Source: Citrobacter koseri (GTDB lineage Bacteria; Pseudomonadota; Gammaproteobacteria; Enterobacterales; Enterobacteriaceae). From it: a DNA stretch of 64,000 nt. Of this stretch, positions 46,876 to 57,885 are shown in pieces (the first letter of the stretch is position 1; the number at the start of each line of letters is the position of its first letter). The stretch spans positions 372,001-436,000 of the forward strand of contig UAVY01000002.1 of assembly GCA_900446925.1 (NCBI GenBank). Direction: 5' to 3'. The translations under genes and the position numbers were made by a program. Under the pieces are notes generated by a model that had not been told where the DNA came from, searched no databases, and saw only the letters and a program-made list of their open reading frames with translations.

Positions 46876-49693
46876 ATGAGTGACTATAAATCAACCCTGA
46901 ATTTGCCGGAAACAGGGTTCCCGATGCGCGGCGATCTCGCCAAGCGTGAACCGGGAATGCTGGCGCGTTGGACCGATGATGATCTGTACGGCATCATTCG
47001 TGCGGCCAAAAAAGGCAAAAAAACCTTCATTCTGCATGATGGCCCTCCTTATGCAAATGGCAGCATTCATATTGGTCACTCGGTTAATAAGATTCTGAAA
47101 GACATTATCGTGAAGTCCAAAGGACTCGCGGGATTTGACTCGCCTTACGTTCCGGGCTGGGACTGCCACGGTCTGCCGATCGAGCTGAAAGTCGAGCAGG
47201 AATACGGTAAGCCGGGCGAAAAATTCACGGCTGCGGAATTCCGTGCGAAGTGCCGCGAATACGCCGCCACCCAGGTTGACGGCCAGCGTAAAGACTTCAT
47301 CCGTCTGGGCGTGCTGGGCGACTGGTCGCATCCGTATTTGACGATGGACTTCAAAACTGAAGCCAACATCATTCGCGCGCTGGGTAAAATCATCGGCAAC
47401 GGCCATCTGCATAAAGGCGCGAAGCCGGTGCACTGGTGCGTGGACTGCCGTTCCGCGCTGGCGGAAGCGGAAGTTGAATATTATGACAAAACGTCTCCGT
47501 CTATCGACGTGGCGTTCCACGCCGCTGACCAGGATGCGGTGAAAGCGACGTTTGGTGTTTCCAGCGTCAACGGCCCGATCTCGCTGGTTATCTGGACCAC
47601 CACCCCGTGGACGTTACCTGCGAACCGCGCGATCTCTCTGGCGCCGGATTTTGATTACGCGCTGGTACAAATTGACGGTCAGGCGCTGATTCTGGCGAAA
47701 GACCTGGTGGAAAGCGTGATGCAGCGCCTTGGCGCGGCTGACTATACCATCCTCGGCACCGTAAAAGGCGCGGAGCTGGAGCTGTTGCGCTTTACCCATC
47801 CGTTTATGGACTTCGACGTTCCGGCGATCCTCGGCGATCACGTCACGCTGGATGCCGGTACGGGGGCGGTGCATACCGCGCCTGGTCATGGCCCGGACGA
47901 CTATGTCATCGGTCAAAAATACGGTCTGGAAACCGCTAACCCGGTCGGACCGGACGGCGCTTACCTGCCAGGCACGTATCCGACGCTCGATGGCGTGAAC
48001 GTTTTCAAAGCGAACGACATCGTCGTTGCGCTGCTGCGTGAAAAAGGCGCGCTGCTGCACGTTGAGAAGCTGCAACACAGCTATCCGTGCTGCTGGCGTC
48101 ACAAAACGCCGATCATCTTCCGTGCGACGCCGCAGTGGTTCGTCAGCATGGATCAGAAAGGCCTGCGCGAGCAGTCGCTGAAAGAGATCAAAGGCGTACA
48201 GTGGATCCCGGACTGGGGTCAGGCCACGTATTGAATCAATGGTTGCGAACCGTCCTGACTGGTGTATTTCCCGTCAGCGTACCTGGGGCGTGCCGATGTC
48301 TCTGTTCGTACATAAAGACACCGAAGAGCTGCACCCGCGCGCCATCGAACTGATGGAAGAAGTGGCGAAGCGCGTTGAAGTGGACGGCATTCAGGCATGG
48401 TGGGACCTCGATCCGAAAGAGATCCTCGGCGACGACGCTGACCAGTACGTAAAAGTGCCGGATACGCTGGACGTCTGGTTTGACTCCGGTTCGACACACG
48501 CTTCTGTGGTCGATGTGCGTCCTGAGTTTGCCGGTCATGCGGCGGATATGTATCTGGAAGGTTCCGACCAGCATCGCGGCTGGTTCATGTCCTCCCTGAT
48601 GATCTCCACTGCGATGAAGGGCAAAGCGCCGTACCGTCAGGTACTGACCCACGGCTTCACCGTGGATGGTCAGGGCCGCAAAATGTCCAAATCCATCGGT
48701 AACACCGTTTCTCCGCAGGATGTGATGAACAAACTGGGCGCGGATATTCTGCGTCTGTGGGTGGCGTCTACCGACTACACCGGCGAAATGGCCGTTTCCG
48801 ACGAGATCCTGAAACGCGCTGCCGACAGCTATCGTCGTATCCGTAACACCGCGCGCTTCCTGCTGGCGAACCTGAACGGGTTTGATCCGGTAAAAGATAT
48901 GGTGAAACCGGAAGAGATGGTGGTGCTGGATCGCTGGGCGGTGGGCTGCGCGAAAGCGGCGCAGGACGATATCCTGAAAGCCTACGAAGCCTATGATTTC
49001 CACGAAGTGGTACAGCGTCTGATGCGTTTCTGCTCCGTTGAGATGGGCTCGTTCTATCTCGACATCATCAAAGACCGCCAGTACACCGCGAAAGCCGACA
49101 GCGTGGCGCGTCGTAGTTGCCAGAGCGCGCTGTACCATATCGCAGAAGCGCTGGTGCGCTGGATGGCGCCGATCATGTCCTTCACCGCAGATGAAATCTG
49201 GGGTTATCTGCCCGGCGATCGTGAGAAGTACGTCTTTACCGGTGAGTGGTATGAAGGTCTGTTTGGCTTAGGCGAAACCGAAGCGATGAATGACGCTTAC
49301 TGGGATGAGCTGCTGAAAGTGCGTGGCGAAGTGAACAAGGTTATCGAGCAGGCGCGTGCGGATAAGAAAGTCGGTGGTTCTCTCGAAGCGGCTGTCACCC
49401 TGTACGCTGAACCGGAACTGGCGGCGAAGCTGACTGCACTGGGCGATGAATTACGATTTGTCCTGTTGACCTCTGGCGCGAAAGTCGCTGACTATGCGGA
49501 GGCTTCTGCTGATGCGCAGCAGAGCGAACTGCTCAAAGGGCTGAAAGTCGCGTTGAGTAAAGCCGAAGGTGAGAAGTGCCCACGCTGCTGGCACTACACC
49601 ACGGATGTCGGCAAGGTAGCGGAACACGCAGAGATCTGCGGCCGCTGTGTCAGCAACATCGCCGGTGATGGCGAAAAACGTAAGTTTGCCTGA
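46876..49693 (+). CDS. ileS: Isoleucyl-tRNA synthetase IleS (one frameshift)
   Basis: 938 residues; class Ia synthetase, essential. HIGH at 65-68, editing CP1 domain (contains [13 protein letters not shown]), KMSKS in [10 protein letters not shown], and a C-terminal zinc finger (CPRCWHY...CGRC). The span is 2818 nt against 2817. An extra C near 48227 (CAGGCCACG, expected CAGGCACG) is the only break, at [15 protein letters not shown]. The stop TGA overlaps the lspA start by 1 nt. Confidence 0.96.
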
Positions 49694-50181
49694 TGAGTAA
49701 GCCTCTTTGTTCAACAGGACTGCGCTGGCTGTGGCTGGTGGTGGTCGTGCTGATTATCGATTTAGGCAGCAAGTACCTGATCCTCCAGAACTTTGCTCTG
49801 GGGGATACGGTGTCTCTGTTCCCGTCGCTTAATCTGCACTACGCGCGTAACTATGGTGCGGCGTTTAGCTTCTTAGCCGACAGCGGCGGCTGGCAGCGCT
49901 GGTTCTTTGCCGGTATCGCCATCGGTATTTGCGTTATCCTGATGGTGATGATGTATCGCTCGAAGGCGACGCAAAAGCTGAACAACATCGCCTATGCGTT
50001 AATCATTGGCGGTGCGCTGGGCAACCTGTTCGACCGCCTGTGGCATGGCTTTGTTGTCGATATGATCGACTTCTATGTCGGCGACTGGCATTTCGCCACC
50101 TTTAACCTGGCCGATAGCGCGATTTGTATCGGTGCGGCGTTGATTGTGCTGGAGGGTTTCCTGCCGAAAAAGCAGGCGTAA
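49693..50181 (+). CDS. lspA: Lipoprotein signal peptidase LspA
   Basis: 162 residues, intact, four transmembrane helices. Aspartyl protease that removes lipoprotein signal peptides after diacylglyceryl transfer. Catalytic Asp123 (FVVDMIDF) and Asp141 (NLADSAI). Translationally coupled to ileS by a TGATG overlap. Confidence 0.96.
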   Translation: MSKPLCSTGLRWLWLVVVVLIIDLGSKYLILQNFALGDTVSLFPSLNLHYARNYGAAFSFLADSGGWQRWFFAGIAIGICVILMVMMYRSKATQKLNNIAYALIIGGALGNLFDRLWHGFVVDMIDFYVGDWHFATFNLADSAICIGAALIVLEGFLPKKQA

Positions 50182-50186
50182 TAAAA

Positions 50187-50224
50187 TGCCGGATGGCGGC
50201 GTAAGCGCCTTATCCGGCCTACAA
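50187..50224. repeat. REP after lspA
   Basis: GCCGGATGGCGGCGTAAGCGCCTTATCCGGC hairpin directly after lspA. Confidence 0.85.
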
Positions 50225-50235
50225 AATAGCGCGAT

Positions 50236-50351
50236 TCTTGTAGGCCCGGTAAGCGTAAGCGCCACCGGGCAAACAGGTAGCCCAAAACAAGCCTCTTGTA
50301 GGCCCGGTAAGCGTAAGCGCCACCGGGCAAACAGGTGACCCAAAACAAGTG
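50236..50351. repeat. Tandem duplication of a 58-bp REP unit
   Basis: Two adjacent 58-bp units (50236-50293 and 50294-50351) differ at very few positions. Each holds a GCCCGGTAAGCGTAAGCGCC hairpin and the spacer CAAACAGGT-GCCCAAAACAAG. They lie between lspA and fkpB. Confidence 0.92.
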
Positions 50352-50362
50352 AGCAAACCTGC

Positions 50363-50812
50363 ATGTCTAAATCAGTACAGAGTAACAGTGCGGTGCTGGT
50401 GCACTTCACCTTAAAGCTTGACGATGGCTCTACCGCTGAGTCAACGCATAACAATGGTAAGCCAGCGCTATTCCGCCTGGGTGACGGCTCCCTGTCTGAA
50501 GGGCTGGAGCAGCATCTTCTGGGACTGAAAGACGGCGACAAAACCACGTTTTCTCTGGAGCCGGATGCCGCGTTTGGCGTACCGAGCCCGGACTTGGTTC
50601 AATACTTTTCTCGCCGCGAGTTTATGGACGCGGGCGAGCCTGAAGTAGGGGCAATTATGCTCTTTACCGCAATGGACGGCAGTGAGATGCCTGGCGTGAT
50701 CCGCGAAATTAACGGTGACTCGATTACCGTCGATTTCAACCATCCGCTGGCCGGGCATACCGTTCATTTTGATATTGAAGTGCTGGAAATCGATCCGGCA
50801 CTGGAGGCGTAA
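50363..50812 (+). CDS. fkpB: FKBP-type peptidyl-prolyl isomerase FkpB (SlpA)
   Basis: 149 residues, intact; SlyD/SlpA-like FKBP with an IF (chaperone) insert. Begins [23 protein letters not shown], with the [21 protein letters not shown] segment at the C-terminal side. Cytoplasmic prolyl isomerase and folding helper. ispH starts 1 bp after its stop. Confidence 0.95.
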
Positions 50813-50813
50813 A

Positions 50814-51765
50814 ATGCAGATCCTGTTGGCCAACCCGCGCGGCTTTTGCGCAGGTGTAGACCGCGCTATCAGCATTGTAGAAAACGCGCTGGCTATTTAC
50901 GGCGCGCCAATTTATGTCCGTCACGAAGTGGTGCACAACCGCTACGTGGTGGATAGCCTGCGTGAGCGCGGGGCGATTTTCATCGAGCAGATCAGTGAAG
51001 TGCCGGACGGCGCGATCCTGATTTTCTCCGCACACGGGGTTTCCCAGGCGGTACGTAACGAGGCGAAAAGCCGCGATCTCACCGTTTTTGACGCCACCTG
51101 TCCGCTGGTAACAAAAGTGCATATGGAAGTGGCGCGCGCCAGTCGTCGCGGCGAAGAGTCAATCCTGATCGGCCACGCCGGGCACCCGGAAGTGGAAGGG
51201 ACGATGGGGCAGTACAGCAACCCGGAAGGGGGCATGTATCTGGTCGAGTCGCCGGACGACGTTTTGTCGCTTGATGTCAAAAACGAAGGCAAACTCTCCT
51301 TTATGACCCAGACGACGCTCTCCGTCGACGACACGTCTGATGTGATTGACGCGCTGCGTCAACGCTTCCCGAAAATTGTCGGGCCGCGTAAAGATGACAT
51401 TTGCTACGCCACGACGAACCGTCAGGAAGCGGTGCGCGCGCTGGCGGAACAGGCCGATGTTGTGCTGGTGGTCGGTTCGAAAAACTCCTCCAACTCCAAC
51501 CGTCTGGCTGAACTGGCGCAGCGTATGGGGAAAGCGGCGTTTCTGATCGACGATGCCACCGACATCCAGGAAGCCTGGGTGAAAGAGGCGAAGTGCGTTG
51601 GCGTGACCGCTGGCGCTTCCGCACCGGATATTCTGGTGCAGAATGTGATCGCTCGCCTGCAAGAGCTTGGCGGCGGCGAAGCCATTCCGCTGGAAGGCCG
51701 CGAAGAGAACATTGTTTTTCGAAGTGCCGAAAGAACTGCGTGTGGATGTTCGTGAAGTAGAGTAA
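50814..51765 (+). CDS. ispH: 4-hydroxy-3-methylbut-2-enyl diphosphate reductase IspH (C-terminal frameshift)
   Basis: Last enzyme of the MEP isoprenoid pathway, a 4Fe-4S reductase; essential. Cluster ligands Cys12 ([12 protein letters not shown]), Cys96 (DATCPLV) and Cys197 (DDICYATTN). Start ATG 50814. The span is 952 nt against 951 for 316 residues. A T run one too long near 51717 (GTTTTTCGAAG) breaks the frame, so the true tail [16 protein letters not shown] runs to TAA at 51763-51765. Confidence 0.95.
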
Positions 51766-51777
51766 TTACGCTTTGAC

Positions 51778-51806
51778 GCCGGTCTGCTATCCGACCGGCA
51801 TCTTTT
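51778..51806. terminator. ispH terminator
   Basis: GCCGGTC...GACCGGC stem with an 8-bp loop followed by ATCTTTTA. It separates ispH from the convergent response-regulator gene. Confidence 0.75.
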
Positions 51807-51812
51807 ATGCCA

Positions 51813-52506
51813 TTACGTTTCGCTCAGGCGATACATCCTGCGCGGATGTCCTGGCTTGCCATACAGCATCTCGACGCGAAGAAACCCCGTCTCGACACCG
51901 TGTTCAACATAGCGGCGTGCCGTGGTTTTACTTAACCCCGTTCCGGCAACCACATCGTCAACGGAGAAGCTGCGCGTGCTGTTTTCTGTAAAAAGCTTCT
52001 GCACCAGCGCCAGCGTGATTTCTTCAATCCCCTTACTGCCATTCTCCTGACGGTAATTCTTCGCCTGTAACAGGTAGAGTGAATCGACGTTTTGCTGATC
52101 GACAATTTTCCATACCCGCTGCTGTTCGGCAAACCAGGACAAAACGTTCCAGCGACTGGCTGAGCCGTTTCCACGAGATTGGCTTCAGGATATAGTCAAA
52201 CGCGCCGTTGCGAATCGCCAGGCTACAGGTATCCATATCACTGGCGGCAGTAATAAAGATCACTGAGCAATTCGTGTTCATGACTAACGGATCGCTGATG
52301 AGCGTAATACCCTTACCATCCGGTAGATAGTTGTCCAGCAGCAGTAGCTGAGGCCGCAGCTGGTTGAGTTTTTGCCGGGCATCGGCAAGCGTGGAGGCAA
52401 TGCCTGCCAGTCGGAGTCTCGGATGTTTGTCGATCAGTTCAGCGTGCAGTTGCGCCAGTTCGTTCTCGTCCTCAACGATCAGGACATCGATAAGTTCAGG
52501 TTGCAT
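51813..52506 (-). CDS. CitB/DpiA-type response regulator (one frameshift)
   Basis: About 230 residues. The receiver domain has acidic pocket EDE at 12-14, phospho-acceptor Asp58 (LLLLDNYLPDG) and KPI near the end. The C-terminal winged helix of the CitB family ends with a SKTTARRYVEHGVETGFLRVE helix-turn-helix. Best match by eye is DpiA/CitB, which controls citrate or dicarboxylate uptake. An extra C near 52140 (coding TTTGTCCTGGTTTG) breaks it at the domain linker. It overlaps the 3' end of the sensor kinase gene by 11 bp. Confidence 0.85.
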
Positions 52507-54135
52507 AATCGGTACCTTCCAGTTCCTGTACGGGACTGCGGGAAATTCCCGTAGCGGGAATAAACAACGTAAATATGGCGCCGCGCGGCGAATTATCAGC
52601 GACTTCTATCACCCCTCCCGCCTGAGTGACATAACTTTCAATCAGATACAATCCAATGCCATGATCGCCCCGGGTTTTTCGTGGTGACGCCACGTTCGAA
52701 AATATGCTCGCGAATCTCCGGTTTAATACCGACTCCCTGATCGGCCACTTCGATAATCAGCTCATGCTCGTTGAGTCTGATCAGCACGTCCACTGGCGCA
52801 TGCGGTAATAGCGAGCGCTGCGTTGCTTCGATCGCGTTATCGAGTAAATTGCCCAGGATCGAAATCAGTTCTGATTCCGCAAGTGGCGGAAAAGGCCCAT
52901 CCATCCGGCAGCTGGGATCGAAATTCAGTTCCACCCCTTTTTCACCCGCTCTTGCCGCTTTACCTAACAGCAGGCCGCACAACGTCGGTGAACTGAAGCG
53001 CGATGAGATAAAGTCCAGCAGCTCCTGGGCATGTTCTGACTGGGCCTGAATATAATCAATGGCTTCATTGTAACGACCCATATGCAGTAAACCAGAAAGG
53101 GTCGTCATGCAATTGAGCTGCTCGTGGCGCATGATGCGCAAATTATCTACGTAACGTTTTACCTGGCTTAGCTGAGCGCTCAAACTGTCTATTTCATTGC
53201 GATCGCGGAAGGTTATCACCCATCCCTGAAGCGAGTTCTCCAGCATGATGCGCACCCGGCTGGCGATAACCGTCAATTCATTGAAACGGCAGATTTCATC
53301 ATGAGTGTCATTCTTCAGCATCACCTCTTTAAGGAAGAAGGGGATGGCGTAATCACTTCGGTAATGTGTTGCCCGCGTATCGCCTGCGCAGGCTGGCCTA
53401 AACCCAGCAGCTCGCGGGCAGCCTGATTGATCACCTCAATGTGCAAATTATTATCAATGGCGATTACCCCTTCATAAATCGATTCCATCATCGCTTTTTG
53501 CTGACGAACCAGCAGGCCTATCTCTCGCGGCTCCAGTGAAAAAATCTGTTTTTTAATACTGCGGGTGAAGAACCAGGAAAAAACAAAAAAGGGATATCAG
53601 CAGCAGGATGGCGGCAACCAGGATACTGACGGCTTTATTCACCGTAATAGTGTTGAGGTAACTGGTGAGGTATCCAACGGAGACGATACCAATAACCTCG
53701 CCCTGATCGTCAACAATGGGCGCTTTACTGCGCAGGGAGATGCCCAGGCCGCCACGGCGAATTGTTGTGGTGCTCTTTCCGTGAAGCACTTCAGTGTTAT
53801 CGTCGCCAACCAGCTTTTTTCCTACTCTGTCGGCATAAACCGAATGAAACAGATGGATGCCTTCTTTATCTCCGATAACAATAAAACTGGCGTCGCTATG
53901 CGCGGCTATTTTTTTGCATAAATTGATGAATCGCCGTGGTATCTCTTTCCACGACTTCTTTTCGCAAATTCGGAATAAGCGCAATCTCTTCCGCCTGTAT
54001 TTTCGCCCTGGCACCCATCTCCTGATAAAGCTGCTTTTCTACGTGCATATAATAGTATCCACCCAGTAAGGCAAATAATATGGAGAAAAAAGCAATCAGC
54101 GATATAAACAGTTTGATCTGAAATGAAACTTTCAT
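52496..54135 (-). CDS. CitA/DpiB-type sensor histidine kinase (about four frameshifts)
   Basis: About 545 codons. Two membrane helices (about 6-29 and near 175-195) flank a periplasmic PAS domain of CitA type with SFIVIGDKEGIHLFHS and GLGISLRSKAPIVDDQGEVIGIVSVGYL. A cytoplasmic PAS domain, the H-box RHEQLNCMTTLSGLLHMGRY and an HATPase domain (NLLDNAIEA N-box, HGIGLYLIES G-box) follow. Likely ligand is citrate or another tri/dicarboxylate, given the adjacent transporter. Breaks near 53905, 53570, 53335 and 52680 fit the indel pattern. It forms an operon with the response regulator and is divergent from the transporter. Confidence 0.85.
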
Positions 54136-54468
54136 AATGTTCAGGCATCGTCATCAGGGATACGTCACTGTATCATCTTTTGGCCTGAATGAAGCGATTT
54201 TGCCAGAAACCTGTGATCTTTTGCACAGCAGAATATATTGCGGTAGGCAGCGCGCAGGCGCAACGGTGTTACCAAACGTTGCTTTAAATACGCGCTGAAA
54301 AGAAACCATAAAAACCACGGCGTTAAATAAGAGATAAATCACATAAAATAATAGAAACCATTAAAACTATAGAGACCATTAAAACTTCTTTTTGAATTCG
54401 TCAGCACTCACACAAAGTAAATATTGAAGCCCATAAACTAACCCTGAAAAATAACCGAGGGCTTAATA
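54136..54468. promoter_or_regulatory. Control region between the sensor kinase and the 2HCT transporter
   Basis: 333 bp without a gene. It holds a CRP-like site TGTGATCTTTTGCACA at 54212-54227 and two 18-bp direct repeats ATAGARACCATTAAAACT at 54351-54368 and 54369-54386, with a weaker related copy (AGAAACCATAAAAACC) at 54301-54316. The direct repeats are candidates for binding by the adjacent response regulator; CRP suggests catabolite control. Confidence 0.55.
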
Positions 54469-55836
54469 ATGAGCACGACTGATGATTCTTTCTCTGTTAC
54501 TCATGAACCGTTAAACATTCAGCGTTTGTCACTTAAAGAACGCTGGTGGCACATTATGGATACATGGAAAATCGGTATTATTCCATTACCGATGTTTTTG
54601 TTGGCCGGCGCATTAATCGCGATTGATTGCCTGGGCGGGAAGCTGCCGAGCGATATTGTCGTGATGGTCGCCACGCTGGCTTTTTTTGGCTTTGCCTGCG
54701 GAGAGTTTGGGAAGCGTTTGCCCATCGTCGGCAAACTGGGGGCCGCCGCAATTTGCGCGACCTTTATTCCTTCCGCGTTAGTTTACTATGGTCTGCTGCC
54801 GGATGTGGTGGTGGAGTCGACGACCAAATTCTATAAATCTACCAACATCCTGTATCTCTATATCTGCTGCATTATCGTCGGCAGTATTATGAGTATGAAT
54901 CGCACCGTGCTGATTCAGGGTTTCCTGCGTATTTTCTTCCCAATGTTATGCGGTGAAATCGTCGGCATGGTTGTTGGTATGGGCGTCGGCCTGGCGCTTG
55001 GCCTCGAACCCTTTCAGATTTTCTTCTTTATTATTTTGCCCATCATGGCCGGCGGCGTTGGCGAAGGCGCCATTCCGCTTTCAATCGGCTATGCGACCCT
55101 GTTACACATGGATCAAGGGGTGGCGCTCGGTCGTATCTTACCGATGGTGATGCTGGGCAGTCTGACCGCCATTATCATCTCCGGCTGCCTGAACCAACTG
55201 GGCAAGCGCTTCCCGCATCTGACCGGCGAAGGTCAATTGATGCCAAACCGTGCGAATGCCGATGAACAATCGCCGTCACTGGCGGAAGGCGTCTCTGGCA
55301 AAACGGATGTGACCACGATTGCCGCAGGCGCGCTGCTGGCGATACTGCTCTATATGCTGGGGATGTTAGGGCACAAGCTGATTGGCTTGCCCGCACCGGT
55401 TGGCATGTTGTTTGTGGCTGTGCTGGTCAAGTTAGTTAACGGCGTATCGCCCCGTGTTCTTGAAGGCTCGCAGGTGGTGTACAAATTCTTCCAGACTTCG
55501 GTGACTTACCCCATTCTGTTCGCGGTTGGCGTCGCCATTACGCCGTGGGAGGAACTGGTGAACGCCTTCACCCTGACCAATCTTCTGGTCATTATCAGTA
55601 CCGTTGCTGCGCTGGTCGCGACAGGATTCTTTGTTGGTAAAAAAATCGGTATGCATCCTATTGATGTCGCCATTGTCTCCTGCTGTCAGAGTGGGCAAGG
55701 CGGTACGGGCGACGTAGCGATTTTAACCGCAGGCAACCGCATGAGCCTGATGCCATTCGCACAAATTGCGACGCGTATCGGCGGGGCGATAAATGTTTCC
55801 ATTTCGCTGCTGGTGCTGGGTAACTTTCTTATTTAA
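54469..55836 (+). CDS. 2-hydroxycarboxylate transporter family protein (citrate/malate:Na+ symporter type)
   Basis: 455 residues, intact. Eleven or so hydrophobic segments in two halves, each with a re-entrant GGXG loop: GGVG at 195-198 and GGTG at 411-414, the hallmark of the 2HCT family (CitS, MaeN, CitP). The conserved CGEFGKRLP motif is near 78-86, and an Arg-containing NRMSLMPFAQIATRIGG block follows the second loop. Expected substrates are citrate, malate or related 2-hydroxycarboxylates; which one cannot be told. The neighbouring CitAB-type system probably controls it. ATG 54469 is preceded by ACCGAGGGC. Confidence 0.88.
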   Translation: MSTTDDSFSVTHEPLNIQRLSLKERWWHIMDTWKIGIIPLPMFLLAGALIAIDCLGGKLPSDIVVMVATLAFFGFACGEFGKRLPIVGKLGAAAICATFIPSALVYYGLLPDVVVESTTKFYKSTNILYLYICCIIVGSIMSMNRTVLIQGFLRIFFPMLCGEIVGMVVGMGVGLALGLEPFQIFFFIILPIMAGGVGEGAIPLSIGYATLLHMDQGVALGRILPMVMLGSLTAIIISGCLNQLGKRFPHLTGEGQLMPNRANADEQSPSLAEGVSGKTDVTTIAAGALLAILLYMLGMLGHKLIGLPAPVGMLFVAVLVKLVNGVSPRVLEGSQVVYKFFQTSVTYPILFAVGVAITPWEELVNAFTLTNLLVIISTVAALVATGFFVGKKIGMHPIDVAIVSCCQSGQGGTGDVAILTAGNRMSLMPFAQIATRIGGAINVSISLLVLGNFLI

Positions 55837-55860
55837 TTGAAGTATGCAGGATTGATAATT

Positions 55861-56724
55861 ATGAAACTCGCAAGCTTTCTTTATCAGGGCACTCGCAGCT
55901 ATGGCATCGTCACTGCCGGAGGCGTTATTGATTTGGGGAACCGCATCGGCGACCAGTATCGGGACCTGAAGGCGCTATTGCAGGGGGATGGTCTGGAGCA
56001 GGCGCGGCGCTTCGCGCAGGCGCCGGTCGATCTAAAAATGGATGCAATCACCTTTTTACCGGTAATAGAGCGACCGGAAAAAATACTCTGTGTCGGCATG
56101 AACTACGCCGAAAAGCGCCAGGAGTTCGATCAGCATGACCCCGCGCCGACGCTGTTTGTTCGTTTTGCGGATTCGCAAACCGGGCACAACATGCCGGTAC
56201 TCAAGCCACGCCATTCGCATGAGTTTGATTACGAGGGGGAGCTGGCGGTGATCATCGGTAACGGTGGCGAGAATATCTCCCGCGACCATGCGCTTGACCA
56301 TGTCGCCGGATACAGCTGCTATATGGATGGCTCCGCACGCGACTGGCAGCACAGCTGGTTTACTGCGGGGAAAAACTGGCGGCAGACCGGCGCTTTTGGC
56401 CCGTGGATGGTTACTGCCGATGAAATTCCCGACCCGCATCAGCTGGCGATCCGCACCTGGCTCAACGGCCGCATGGTACAGGAAGATAACACCAGCAGTA
56501 TGATCCATAAAGTTGCTGAATTAATTGAGTATATAAGCACTTTCACCCGTCTTAATTCCGGGGACGTCATCATTACGGGCTCGCCGGGCGGCGTAGGGAA
56601 AAAGAGGAATCCGCCGTTATTCATGCAGGAAGGCGATCGTATTGAGGTGGAGATTGAGCACATTGGCCATCTGAGTAATGTCATTATGGAAGCCCCGCTA
56701 CAGGCCTTTGCGGCGGCGCATTAA
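55861..56724 (+). CDS. FAA-family hydrolase/decarboxylase (fumarylacetoacetase fold)
   Basis: 287 residues, intact. FAH-fold enzyme with metal-binding acidic triad Glu125, Glu127 ([11 protein letters not shown]) and Asp156 ([11 protein letters not shown]), and a C-terminal [13 protein letters not shown] motif. Members hydrolyse or decarboxylate 2-oxo acids (acylpyruvate, oxaloacetate, 2-oxohept-3-enedioate). Position 24 bp after the 2HCT transporter suggests work on the imported acid, for example as an oxaloacetate decarboxylase or tautomerase; this is inference. ATG 55861 is used; an in-frame ATG at 55837 immediately after the transporter stop is possible. Confidence 0.82.
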   Translation: MKLASFLYQGTRSYGIVTAGGVIDLGNRIGDQYRDLKALLQGDGLEQARRFAQAPVDLKMDAITFLPVIERPEKILCVGMNYAEKRQEFDQHDPAPTLFVRFADSQTGHNMPVLKPRHSHEFDYEGELAVIIGNGGENISRDHALDHVAGYSCYMDGSARDWQHSWFTAGKNWRQTGAFGPWMVTADEIPDPHQLAIRTWLNGRMVQEDNTSSMIHKVAELIEYISTFTRLNSGDVIITGSPGGVGKKRNPPLFMQEGDRIEVEIEHIGHLSNVIMEAPLQAFAAAH

Positions 56725-56872
56725 TACGATGAGCCAACACGTTTTGGCGTATGGGATTAATGACAAATTTTGTTTTGTCTCCTTTTGTCGGTCGGTCGCT
56801 TGCCAACCGGCAAAAGGTTTGCCAATAATCGGATGCCAACCCTGGAGCTTGTCATCTTTTTATGGAGGAAAC
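56725..56872 (+). promoter_or_regulatory. rihC upstream region with hairpin
   Basis: 148 bp containing an imperfect inverted repeat (CCTTTTGTCGGT ... AACCGGCAAAAGG, 56781-56817). It could be the terminator-like end of the preceding operon or an operator; no T tract follows. Confidence 0.4.
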
Positions 56873-57787
56873 ATGCGCCTGCCCATTATTCTGGATACCG
56901 ATCCGGGTATCGACGATGCCGCCGCCATCGCCGCCGCCCTGTTTGCCCCGCAGCTTGACCTGCAACTGATGACCACCGTCGCGGGGAATGTCTCCGTAGA
57001 GAAAACCACCCGCAACGCGCTGCAACTGCTGCATTTCTGGAACATGGATATCCCGCTGGCGCAGGGGGCCGCCACGCCGCTGCTGCGCCCGTTGCGCGAT
57101 GCTGCTTACGTCCACGGCGAGTCGGGCATGGAAGGCTATGACTTTGTCGCCCATGATTGCCAGCCATTGGCAAAACCGGCCTTTATCGCCATTCGGGATG
57201 CCCTGATGAGCGCCCCGGAACCCGTCACGCTGGTCGCGATCGGCCCGTTAACCAATATTGCGCTGCTGCTGACTCACTACCCGGAATGCGCTTTTAACAT
57301 TCGTCGTCTGGTGATCATGGGCGGTTCTGCGGGGCGGGGGAACTTTACGCCGAACGCCGAATTCAATATTGCCGTCGACCCGGAAGCCGCTTCCCGCGTT
57401 TTCCAGAGTGGGATAGAGATTGTGATGTGCGGGCTGGACGTGACCAACCAGGCCCTGCTGGCGCCGGATTATCTGGCAAAACTGCCCGAACTTAACCGGA
57501 CGGGAAAAATGCTGCATGCATTGTTTAGTCACTACCGCAGCGGCAGCATGAACACCGGGCTGCGCATGCACGATCTCTGCGCCATCGCCTGGCTGGTTCG
57601 CCCGGATCTGTTCACCGTTAAACCCTGTTTTGTCGCGGTAGAGACGCAGGGGGAATACACCGCAGGCACAACGGTTGTTGATATTGAAGGCCGGCTGGGT
57701 AAAAGCCCTAACGTGCAGGTGGCGCTGGAGATTGATGTGGCTGGCTTCCAGCAGTGGGTCGCCGATGTGCTGGCGCTGGCGCCCTGA
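56873..57787 (+). CDS. rihC: Ribonucleoside hydrolase RihC
   Basis: 304 residues, intact, same length as E. coli RihC. Hydrolyses purine and pyrimidine ribonucleosides to base and ribose. The Ca2+-binding DTDPGIDDA motif is at residues 8-16, and a second metal/active-site segment [13 protein letters not shown] follows. Start ATG 56873 follows GGAGGAA. Confidence 0.95.
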   Translation: MRLPIILDTDPGIDDAAAIAAALFAPQLDLQLMTTVAGNVSVEKTTRNALQLLHFWNMDIPLAQGAATPLLRPLRDAAYVHGESGMEGYDFVAHDCQPLAKPAFIAIRDALMSAPEPVTLVAIGPLTNIALLLTHYPECAFNIRRLVIMGGSAGRGNFTPNAEFNIAVDPEAASRVFQSGIEIVMCGLDVTNQALLAPDYLAKLPELNRTGKMLHALFSHYRSGSMNTGLRMHDLCAIAWLVRPDLFTVKPCFVAVETQGEYTAGTTVVDIEGRLGKSPNVQVALEIDVAGFQQWVADVLALAP

Positions 57788-57826
57788 GGTTTGTGATACG
57801 GTCCACAACGTCCTGAAGGAATGGGT

Positions 57827-57844
57827 AGATTAATCGATTAATCT
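57827..57844. promoter_or_regulatory. LacI-type operator upstream of the cupin isomerase pair
   Basis: AGATTAATCGATTAATCT is a perfect 18-bp palindrome with a central CG, the usual form of a LacI-family operator. Closely related palindromes occur at 63664, 63696 and 63787 around the LacI-family gene. Confidence 0.8.
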
Positions 57845-57885
57845 GCTATTCTGAAACGGTTGTTCTCCTCGGGCCGGAGACACAT

